Source of the DNA: CAZWQR01 sp964638595
GTDB taxonomy: Bacteria; Patescibacteriota; Minisyncoccia; Minisyncoccales; PEYH01
DNA length: 16,949 bases
Direction of reading: 5' to 3'
Assembly: GCA_964638595.1 (NCBI GenBank)
Contig: CAZWYU010000020.1
Location: forward strand, 1-16,949
The position numbers and the translations under genes were made by a program. This document shows positions 1-4,589 of this stretch, one piece after another; the first letter of the stretch is position 1, and the number at the start of each line of letters is the position of its first letter. Below the pieces are notes generated by a model. It was not told the DNA's origin. It made no database searches and saw nothing but the letters and a program-made list of their open reading frames with translations.

Positions 1-2
1 TT

Positions 3-239
3 TTAAGTCAAGTCCACGCCTAATTTATCTTTAATAACTTGCTTCACGCGATTAATATCCATTTTCATTATTGTAAATTCGTCCTCCATATCAGTCATTT
101 TTTTTAGGAATTTATCAAGAGTGGTAACCAATTTATCAAACTTTTTATTAATCCTGATTTCCATTTTTTCCATTTTTCTATCAACCTCAATAAGAATTTC
201 AAATCGATTATTTTTAAGTTTCTTATCTACATCAGTCAA
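3..239 (-). CDS. Small coiled-coil hypothetical protein, 5' end uncertain
   Basis: I do not recognise a family. The 78 residues are highly charged and heptad-like (VDKKLKNN, VDRKMEKMEI, LDKFLKKMTDMEDEF), so a coiled coil is likely. No membrane segment or signal peptide is visible. The listed start is a TTG at 239-237. The reading frame stays open upstream for about 18 more codons (AVDEKLQTNRTEI), which repeats the pattern VD-KL--NR-EIL seen at the listed start. The coding region therefore probably begins further upstream, but no ATG, GTG or TTG exists there before an in-frame TAA inside the C/T-rich repeat that begins near 290. Either the repeat has cut off the true N-terminus, or a rare start such as ATT is used with the repeat's AGGAGG as SD. 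It ends in TAA at 5-3. Confidence 0.55.
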   Translation of the reverse strand: MTDVDKKLKNNRFEILIEVDRKMEKMEIRINKKFDKLVTTLDKFLKKMTDMEDEFTIMKMDINRVKQVIKDKLGVDLT

Positions 240-290
240 AATTTCAGTTCGGTTTGTTTGAAGTTTTTCGTCAACCGCTGTTAAAATATA

Positions 291-392
291 ACCCCCTCCT
301 TAATCCTCCCCCTCAAAAAGGGGGAGGAAATGAAAAAACCTTAATCCTCCCCCTTCTCTGGAGGGGGAGGAAAGGTGGGAGAGGAATTCCCC
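291..392. repeat. Dispersed C/G-rich intergenic repeat, copy 1
   Basis: Two hairpins of the CCTCCCCC...GGGGGAGG type lie in tandem (about 305-328 and 346-372). Positions 292-329 match, with one difference, the reverse complement of about 13803-13841, so the family occurs in both orientations. The 79-residue ORF on the minus strand here is made of repeat sequence and is not a gene. Confidence 0.75.
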
Positions 393-530
393 CGGCTGGC
401 GGGAAAATGGTTTTTGCGTTCTTTCACGGATAGATTGCTTCGCCTCTCCCTCTCGACCCGCCTGCAACGCTGTTGTGCTTAGCCCGGCTAAACACAAACG
501 GACTAAGCACAAAACCGAGCGCGAAACTAA
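381..530. other. GC-rich intergenic island with decayed repeat and inverted repeat
   Basis: This stretch between the terminator of mgsA and repeat copy 1 is markedly richer in G and C than its surroundings and has no credible gene. On the minus strand it reads GAGAGGGAGAGGCGAAGCAATCT. That resembles the end of the widespread dispersed bacterial repeat that runs CATTGCGAG...GAAGCAATCT (recognition from memory, not a search). It also holds a perfect 10-bp inverted repeat, TTGTGCTTAG at 473-482 and CTAAGCACAA at 503-512. It looks like the remnant of a small mobile or repeat element. Confidence 0.4.
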
Positions 531-560
531 AAAAAACACCCAGTTTTAAAACCGGGTGTT
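527..560 (-). terminator. Intrinsic terminator of mgsA
   Basis: Read on the minus strand, ACACCCGGT pairs with ACTGGGTGT (536-560, one mismatch), with an A/T-rich loop. It is followed directly by a run of T at about 537-530. It lies 40 nt past the mgsA stop. Confidence 0.8.
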
Positions 561-599
561 TTGAAATGAAATCAATGAGTCTTAAGGCCAAAAAAATTT

Positions 600-986
600 T
601 TATTCTTTTTCCGAGTCCAAAGAATCAATAATGAGTTCTGCTGTAGAACTATTCAGCGCAAAAGGAATATTCATTGTGGTCGCTGTTCTAATTAAGCTTT
701 GGACATCGTGTTCGTGCCCATGGGGCGTCATTGTATCAATAAAGAAGATTAATACATCTATTTTTCCTTCTAAAATTTGACTAGCGATGATAACATCGCC
801 TCCGCCAATTCCGTGACTAGAGCTTTCTATCTCTAGGTCACAAACTTCAGAAATTGCTTTAGCTGTTCCCGATGTTCCAATAATTTTAAATTTTTTTAAG
901 AAATCACGGCGAGAATTTACCCATCTTAGCATTGCTAATTTTCTTCCATCATGAGAGACCAAAGCAATTCTTTTTTTTGTTCGCAT
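600..986 (-). CDS. mgsA: Methylglyoxal synthase
   Basis: It converts dihydroxyacetone phosphate to methylglyoxal and phosphate, a cytosolic overflow route out of glycolysis. The 128 residues match the family along their length, starting IALVSHDGRK (H12, D13) as in the E. coli enzyme. The phosphate-binding GTSGT is at 37-41 and GGGD at 61-64; D64 corresponds to the catalytic Asp71 of E. coli. IDVLIFFID is at 76-84, and H91 and D94 correspond to His98 and Asp101. The C-terminal tail after NSSTAELII is shorter than in E. coli (152 aa). The ATG at 986 has AGGAGA eight nt upstream. It is a single gene, divergent from ychF, with its own terminator at 527-560. The 205-nt gap to ychF holds a TTGACA (1138-1133) that may be its promoter. 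Confidence 0.93.
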   Translation of the reverse strand: MRTKKRIALVSHDGRKLAMLRWVNSRRDFLKKFKIIGTSGTAKAISEVCDLEIESSSHGIGGGDVIIASQILEGKIDVLIFFIDTMTPHGHEHDVQSLIRTATTMNIPFALNSSTAELIIDSLDSEKE

Positions 987-1109
987 TATTTATTCTCCTA
1001 AAATGTTTTTTTGAGCTCCCCTCTAAATTGTTCTTCAATATTTTTTTGTTCCTAATTCTTCATTTAGATCTTCATCTTTTGCCCCCTCTTGTTAAAGTGC
1101 TGAATATCA

Positions 1110-1138
1110 AAAATATATTATTTTTTGAAAATTGTCAA
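1110..1138 (-). promoter_or_regulatory. Candidate mgsA promoter
   Basis: TTGACA (1138-1133) is followed after 17 nt by TATTTT (1115-1110), or after 15 nt by TATATT. The leader to the mgsA start would be about 110 nt. The -35 is perfect; the -10 is only fair. Confidence 0.4.
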
Positions 1139-1154
1139 ATTCTTATTATTATCT

Positions 1155-1183
1155 TTGATTTTTTAAGAAATTTCACTTAAGAT
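1155..1183 (+). promoter_or_regulatory. ychF promoter, nearly leaderless
   Basis: TTGATT (1155-1160), a 17-nt spacer, then TAAGAT (1178-1183). Transcription would start around 1190, one or two nt before the ATG at 1192, so the mRNA would have essentially no 5' leader. No SD site is present, which agrees. Confidence 0.5.
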
Positions 1184-1191
1184 AAACTAAT

Positions 1192-2223
1192 ATGTTAAAA
1201 GTTGGTATTGTTGGTTTTCCAAATGTAGGCAAATCTACTCTTTTTAAAGCGCTTACTAATAAAAGTGTTGATGTTTCTAATTATCCTTTTTGCACTATTG
1301 AGCCCAATGTTGGAATTGTTAAAGTAGCTGATAAAAGATTAAGTGCCTTAGAAAAAGAATTTCCAAGAGATAAAGTCATTCCAGCGGCTATTGAATTTGT
1401 GGATATTGCCGGTTTAGTCAAGGGAGCTTCTCGCGGAGAGGGTCTGGGTAACAAATTTTTAGCCCAGATAAGAGAAGTGGATTTAATTTTAGAAGTAGTA
1501 AGATTTTTTGGTAATAAAGATATTATTCATATAGAAAACAGAATAGACCCCAAAATAGATATAGAAACAATAAATACAGAGCTAATTTTAGCAGATTTAG
1601 AAACAGTTAAAAATCGGCTAAAAAAGCTTGAAAAAGAAGCCAAAAGTCAAGATAAAGCTATTCTAAAAGAGTTAGAAGCGGTTAAATTAGCAGAAAATTG
1701 TTTAGAACAAGAAAAATTTATCAAGGATTGTCCAATCAATCCTATTAATTTAAAAGATTTATTTTTATTAACTTCAAAGCCAATTCTTTATCTCTATAAT
1801 TATTCAGATAAGAAAGTAGATTTAGATGGTAATTTAGAAAAAAAGGAACATCTTTTTTTGGATGCAAAAATAGAAGAAGAACTAAGCGATTTAAGCAAGG
1901 AAGAAATTAAAGAAATGGGTATAGAAAGCCAGTTGAATAATTTAATCAAAGAATGTTTTAATTTTTTAGGATTAATAACTTTTTTTACAATGAACGAAAA
2001 AGAAATTAGAGCATGGGAGGTAGAAAAAAACACAAAAATACCCCAAGCTGGAGGAAAAATTCATTCTGATTTTGAAGAAAAATTTATTAGAGCAGAAGTA
2101 ATTCAATGGGATAAACTAATTGAGCTTAAATCGTGGCATCAAGCCAGAGAAAAGGGGATTTTGAGAACAGTAGGAAAAGATTATGCAGTTGAAGATGGGG
2201 ATGTAATTTATTTTCTAATCTAA
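1192..2223 (+). CDS. ychF: Ribosome-binding ATPase/GTPase YchF (OLA1 family)
   Basis: An Obg-related P-loop nucleotidase that binds ribosomes and usually prefers ATP. The 343 residues show the P-loop GFPNVGKST at 8-16, the YchF-type G3 DIAGLVKGASRGEGLGNKF from residue 71, and DIIH with the family's conserved His at 113. An Asn/Glu-rich helical insert is at about 130-190. A C-terminal TGS domain is at about 260-343 (AWEVEKNT, PQAGGKIHSDFE, GKDYAVEDGDVIYFL). The G4 position reads NYSD (203-206), where most YchF proteins have N-x-x-E. Asp still supplies an acid, so altered base preference is possible but unproven. It is slightly shorter than E. coli YchF (363 aa). The ATG lies just after a promoter without SD. 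The next gene starts 3 nt past the stop. Confidence 0.95.
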   Translation: MLKVGIVGFPNVGKSTLFKALTNKSVDVSNYPFCTIEPNVGIVKVADKRLSALEKEFPRDKVIPAAIEFVDIAGLVKGASRGEGLGNKFLAQIREVDLILEVVRFFGNKDIIHIENRIDPKIDIETINTELILADLETVKNRLKKLEKEAKSQDKAILKELEAVKLAENCLEQEKFIKDCPINPINLKDLFLLTSKPILYLYNYSDKKVDLDGNLEKKEHLFLDAKIEEELSDLSKEEIKEMGIESQLNNLIKECFNFLGLITFFTMNEKEIRAWEVEKNTKIPQAGGKIHSDFEEKFIRAEVIQWDKLIELKSWHQAREKGILRTVGKDYAVEDGDVIYFLI

Positions 2224-2226
2224 TTT

Positions 2227-2634
2227 ATGGAAATAAAATATTTTGAAAAATTAGTAGAAGAGGGCTTAGAACGATTGCCACAGGGAATAAGGAACAAAAT
2301 GGAAAATGTGGAGATTGTTATAGAAGAAGAACCAAATTCTTATCAAACAGAAAGACTTGGTTTGAAAAAGGGTTCTTCTCTTTTTGGTTTGTATCAAGGT
2401 GTTCCTAAAACAAAGAGAGGAGCATACTATGGCAATGTTTTACCTGATAAAATAACTTTATTTCAGAAAGTAATTGAGAAACATTGCAAGACTCCGGAAG
2501 CCATAAAAGAGAGGGTAGCGAGAACAGTTTGGCATGAAATTGCCCACCATTTTGGCTTTAATGAAGAAGAAGTTAGAAATTTAGAAAAGAAAAAATTTAA
2601 AAAAAACCCACCAATAATAGGAGGGGATGGGTAG
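2227..2634 (+). CDS. Minimal zinc metallopeptidase (zincin, MMP-like)
   Basis: A small protein (135 aa) of the bacterial metallopeptidase family known for a minimal matrix-metalloprotease-like fold (Pfam zincin_1 type). The zinc motif HEIAHHFGF is at 103-111, with H103, E104 and H107. NEEEV follows, and Glu at 113-115 could be the third ligand. Upstream, VEIVIEEEP (28-36) and LFGLYQGVP (52-60) are typical of the family. There is no signal peptide, so it is cytosolic. Its substrate is not known. It begins 3 nt after the ychF stop with no SD, so it is probably co-transcribed and translationally coupled with ychF. Its stop codon lies in the 5' arm of the hairpin at 2629-2669. Confidence 0.85.
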   Translation: MEIKYFEKLVEEGLERLPQGIRNKMENVEIVIEEEPNSYQTERLGLKKGSSLFGLYQGVPKTKRGAYYGNVLPDKITLFQKVIEKHCKTPEAIKERVARTVWHEIAHHFGFNEEEVRNLEKKKFKKNPPIIGGDG

Positions 2635-2669
2635 GGACCAAAAAAGTATAAACTTTATAGTCCCTACCC
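2629..2669. other. Long hairpin across the metallopeptidase stop codon
   Basis: GGGTAGGGAC (2629-2638) pairs perfectly with GTCCCTACCC (2660-2669). The loop contains a nested AAAGT/ACTTT stem. The TAG stop (2632-2634) lies inside the 5' arm. There is no T-run on either side, so it is not an ordinary terminator. It may protect the mRNA 3' end, or form the 3' end of the minus-strand RNA proposed at 2629-2775. Confidence 0.6.
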
Positions 2670-2699
2670 CGACTAGTGGTGCCGCCGTAAGGAACGGCT

Positions 2700-2763
2700 A
2701 AGAGATTTTAGGAGTCAGCGGAGGTGGTATGAGTAGTTGATTGCTGACTCCTTCTCTTTTTTT
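2700..2763 (+). terminator. Intrinsic terminator of the ychF-metallopeptidase operon
   Basis: AAGAGA (2700-2705) and AGGAGTCAGC (2710-2719) pair with GCTGACTCCT (2743-2752) and TCTCTT (2753-2758), leaving a TTTT bulge. A T-run follows to 2763. The 23-nt loop includes GGAGGTGGT followed by ATG AGT AGT TGA, a three-codon ORF with its own SD. Confidence 0.7.
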
Positions 2764-2781
2764 ATGAATGGTTCTAACCAA

Positions 2782-2810
2782 ATAATAGTCTTATTAAATA
2801 TTTTTGTCAA
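2782..2810 (-). promoter_or_regulatory. Consensus minus-strand promoter opposite tgt
   Basis: On the minus strand TTGACA (2810-2805), a 17-nt spacer, then TATTAT (2787-2782). The -35 is perfect and the spacing ideal. No minus-strand gene lies downstream for over 1.5 kb, so it would make a non-coding RNA beginning near 2775. It overlaps the region just before the tgt start, so the two transcription units could interfere. Confidence 0.5.
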
Positions 2811-2815
2811 TACCT

Positions 2816-3940
2816 ATGTTCAAATTTCAAATTCAGAAGAAATCTAAAAAGACCAAAGCTCGTATAGGAGAAATTAAAACTCCTCATGGAATAATAAAAA
2901 CACCGGCTTTCATACCAGTAGCCACTCTGGGTGTTCTAAAAGGCGGTTTAAGTCCTTCTGATGTCAATATTCAATGCCAAATTGTAAATAGTTTTCACTT
3001 TCTAGACCTAAATAGAGTTAATGAAGTAGGTGATTTACACGATTTTTTTAACTTTCAAAAGCCAATCTTTACTGATTCTGGAGGATTCCAAGCATTCTCT
3101 TTAGGAAAAGGAAGCGAACAAGGCTTGGGAAAAATTAGTTCTATTTTTCCAGATAAGGAAAGTAAGAATAAGAAAGGGAAAAATTTAGTAACAACAACCC
3201 AAATGGGAATTAAATTTAAGTCTCCGCGAGACGGCAGAGAAATATATTTAACTCCAGAACTTTCTTGTCAAATTCAAAGAAAATTAGGAGCTGATTTTGT
3301 TTACCTTTTAGATGTTTGTGGCTCTCCTTTAGATGATAAAAAAACCGCAAAAAAAGAAATGGATTTAAGCCATAAATGGTTTGAAAAGTTTTTGAAAGAT
3401 TTTAAAACAAAAAAACAAAGAGCCTTTGGAATTATCCAAGGCGGGGTTTTTAAGGATTTAAGAATAGAATCTACCAAATTTGTAAATAACTTAGATGTTT
3501 TTGGTATTGCTATTGGCGGAGCTTTGGGAAAAGACAAAAAAGAAATGTATAAAATAATTGATTGGGTGAATGAAAAGATTGATTATGAAAGACCTCATCA
3601 TTTATTAGGAATAGGGGATTTAGAAACAATAGAAGAAATAGTCAAAAGGGGCATTGATTTTTTTGATTGCGCTATGCCTACAAGAATTGCAAGACACGGG
3701 ACAGCTATGACTAGAAACGGTTATCTTAATTTAACTTCCAGTAAATATAAAAAATCCTTTGAACCGATTGAAAAAGATTGCAAATGTCCAGTTTGTCAGA
3801 AATGGACAAAAGCTCAAATTAATTTTCTATTTAAAGCAAAAGAGCCATTAGGAGGCAGACTTTTAACAATTCACAATCTTTGGTTTTTAGAAAGAAAGCT
3901 TGAGTCTATTAGAAAGAAAATTATAGAGGGAGAGTTATAA
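2816..3940 (+). CDS. tgt: tRNA-guanine(34) transglycosylase (queuine tRNA-ribosyltransferase)
   Basis: It swaps guanine 34 for preQ1 in GUN-anticodon tRNAs. From the ATG at 2816 it is 374 residues, with a TIM-barrel and a zinc site. TDSGGFQAFSL is at 86-96 with general acid/base D87. GIIQGG is at 205-210. FDCAMPTR is at 283-290, with nucleophile D284 of the FDC motif. Zinc ligands are C322, C324, C327 and H353 (CKCPVC...TIHNL). Compared with the usual family there are about 22-25 extra residues between FSLGKG and the substrate-loop SPRDG (about 100-131), Lys/Ser rich. A TTG at 2804 is an in-frame alternative start, but MFKF at 2816 fits the family better. No SD is visible. No queA or other queuosine gene is in the window. 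Confidence 0.93.
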   Translation: MFKFQIQKKSKKTKARIGEIKTPHGIIKTPAFIPVATLGVLKGGLSPSDVNIQCQIVNSFHFLDLNRVNEVGDLHDFFNFQKPIFTDSGGFQAFSLGKGSEQGLGKISSIFPDKESKNKKGKNLVTTTQMGIKFKSPRDGREIYLTPELSCQIQRKLGADFVYLLDVCGSPLDDKKTAKKEMDLSHKWFEKFLKDFKTKKQRAFGIIQGGVFKDLRIESTKFVNNLDVFGIAIGGALGKDKKEMYKIIDWVNEKIDYERPHHLLGIGDLETIEEIVKRGIDFFDCAMPTRIARHGTAMTRNGYLNLTSSKYKKSFEPIEKDCKCPVCQKWTKAQINFLFKAKEPLGGRLLTIHNLWFLERKLESIRKKIIEGEL

Positions 3941-3941
3941 A

Positions 3942-4082
3942 GAAAAAGGGGTCTCAAAAAAAGAGATCCCTTTAAAAAAAAATAAAGAATGAAGAACAAA
4001 ATAAAGAACTGGTTGGGAGAAGTGTTTCAGGAGTGGAATTCCTTCACACTTCTCCCGGAGATAATACGAAGAAGCTTCGTAT
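3942..4082 (-). ncRNA. Candidate structured small RNA 1 (RNA1)
   Basis: About 140 nt, transcribed from the consensus promoter at 4089-4116. From the 5' end: hairpin ATACGAA/TTCGTAT (4082-4076 with 4070-4064, loop GCTTC), a short C/U linker, then an 11-bp hairpin GGGAGAAGTGT/ACACTTCTCCC (4056-4046 with 4025-4015). Its internal part reads GAAGGA...CTCCTGAA. A U-rich tail follows, then the terminator hairpin at 3945-3973. No ORF with a start and SD fits inside. The hairpin core GTG-AAGGA...CTCC-GAAACAC is shared with RNA2, which suggests the two are paralogues. I do not match it to tmRNA, RNase P, SRP RNA, 6S or a riboswitch class I know. Confidence 0.55.
3945..3973. terminator. Bidirectional hairpin between tgt and RNA1
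   Basis: AAAGGGGTCTC pairs with GAGATCCCTTT through 11 bp (one G-T), with a loop of seven A. On the minus strand the 3' arm runs into TTTTT, so it fits termination of RNA1. On the plus strand only TTT follows, so it would stop tgt transcripts less well. Confidence 0.6.
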
Positions 4083-4088
4083 ATTGCT

Positions 4089-4116
4089 ATTATACACCAC
4101 TCAAAAATTTTGTCAA
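4089..4116 (-). promoter_or_regulatory. Consensus sigma-70 promoter of RNA1
   Basis: On the minus strand TTGACA (4116-4111), a 16-nt spacer, then TATAAT (4094-4089), both hexamers perfect. It shares the 16-nt string CCTTGACAAAATTTTT with the RNA2 promoter. The predicted start near 4082 coincides with the first base of the 5' hairpin. Confidence 0.75.
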
Positions 4117-4213
4117 GGGTTTGTACTAGATTTATAGAAATTTGTATTTAGAAAGAAACCTTTACTTTAAGCATCCTCTTCTTTTTTTTAAAAAAGAGAG
4201 AATAATAAAGGAA

Positions 4214-4270
4214 ATCCCCCTCCTTAACCTCCTCTTTTTTTAAAAGAGTGGAGTTACTCCTCCCCCTTTT
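4214..4270. repeat. Dispersed C/G-rich repeat, degenerate copy
   Basis: TCCCCCTCCTTAACCTCC and CTCCTCCCCCTTTT flank an A/T-rich piece (TTTTTTTAAAAGAG). This resembles the fuller copies elsewhere in the window but is more diverged. Confidence 0.45.
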
Positions 4271-4286
4271 GCTTCACTAGTAAAAT

Positions 4287-4322
4287 AAAAAAGGGGGGCC
4301 TATATGCAAGGTCCCCCTTTTT
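4287..4322. terminator. Strong bidirectional terminator hairpin
   Basis: AAAAAGGGGGGCC pairs with GGTCCCCCTTTTT around the loop TATATGCAA. On the minus strand the 3' arm ends in six T, and on the plus strand in five T. It would catch transcripts that read through the end of RNA2. Between it and RNA2 lies a GC-rich piece (4323-4366) with no gene. Confidence 0.65.
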
Positions 4323-4368
4323 GGGGCGCGCTGGGAGGTGCGTTAAGGGGGTGACACTACCGGCGCTT

Positions 4369-4504
4369 AAAAAAAGAGCTACTTGAAGAGGGTGTTTCGG
4401 AGGAAAAATTTTTACTCCTTGCACCCTCTTCTTAGAGGTAGAATCTCTTTAGGTTCTTGTGGAGACTGACCTAAAATATGTTATAAGAGATTCTTAGCTC
4501 TCAT
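4369..4504 (-). ncRNA. Candidate structured small RNA 2 with three-way junction (RNA2)
   Basis: About 135 nt from the promoter at 4511-4539. A closing stem P1 pairs AGAGCTA (4501-4495) with TAGCTCT (4381-4375) and runs straight into seven T, so P1 doubles as terminator. Inside it, P2 pairs AGAATCTCTT with AAGAGATTCT over 10 bp (4494-4485 with 4449-4440), topped by TTAGGT/ACCTAA. P3 pairs GAAGAGGGTG with CACCCTCTTC (4431-4422 with 4394-4385). P3 encloses a purine-rich internal loop (CAA opposite GAAA) and GGAG/CTCC. The compact three-stem fold fused to a terminator looks like a ligand-binding or protein-binding RNA. P3 and the promoter match RNA1. No known class was recognised. Confidence 0.6.
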
Positions 4505-4510
4505 ATAATT

Positions 4511-4539
4511 GTTATATACTTATTTAAAAATTTTGTCAA
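4511..4539 (-). promoter_or_regulatory. Consensus promoter of RNA2
   Basis: On the minus strand TTGACA (4539-4534), a 17-nt spacer, then TATAAC (4516-4511). It lies 51 nt past the truB stop and is the source of the shared 16-nt promoter string. Confidence 0.7.
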
Positions 4540-4589
4540 GGTTTTAATAATGTATTTAATCTTTTTTTGGGATTTTATGCAAAAATATC

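Larger units (their letters stand above)
2629..2775 (-). ncRNA. Candidate small RNA with anti-SD-like loop (RNA3)
   Basis: Starting from the promoter at 2782-2810, the transcript would fold into three hairpins. First is AGGAGTCAGC/GCTGACTCCT (2752-2743 with 2719-2710), flanked by pairing AAGAGA/TCTCTT. Second is GCCGT/ACGGC (about 2699-2685). Third is the 10-bp stem at 2669-2629. The first loop carries CCACCTCC (2727-2720), the same core as the 3' end of 16S rRNA. No clear T-run ends the RNA, so its 3' boundary is a guess. The same stems also work as the plus-strand terminator, so the structure alone does not prove this RNA; the promoter is the main evidence. Confidence 0.35.

Noticed and set aside
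300..539. 79-residue ORF on the minus strand
   Set aside because: It is made of the C/G-rich repeat and the GC-rich island, has no SD or protein family features, and overlaps a terminator.
1030..1065. Two tandem three-codon ORFs (ATG AAG ATC TAA, ATG AAG AAT TAG) in the mgsA leader, minus strand
   Set aside because: Very short ORFs arise easily by chance in AT-rich DNA, and no attenuator structure accompanies them.
932..1180. 82-residue Phe/Leu-rich ORF on the plus strand
   Set aside because: It overlaps mgsA on the opposite strand and its intergenic leader. The apparent hydrophobicity comes from T-rich DNA.
2640..2815. preQ1 riboswitch upstream of tgt
   Set aside because: The location is tempting, but I could not find the preQ1 aptamer layout (short hairpin plus A-rich tail pseudoknot) on the plus strand. 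The stems there form an ordinary terminator.
4323..4370. tRNA gene in the GC-rich stretch
   Set aside because: It lacks the GGTTCGANTCC T-loop and a cloverleaf of the right size.
3942..4504. tmRNA, SRP RNA, RNase P RNA or 6S RNA
   Set aside because: None of the conserved cores I know for these RNAs (GGAAGGAAGCAGC-type SRP loop, RNase P GAGGAAAGTCC, tmRNA acceptor) is present.
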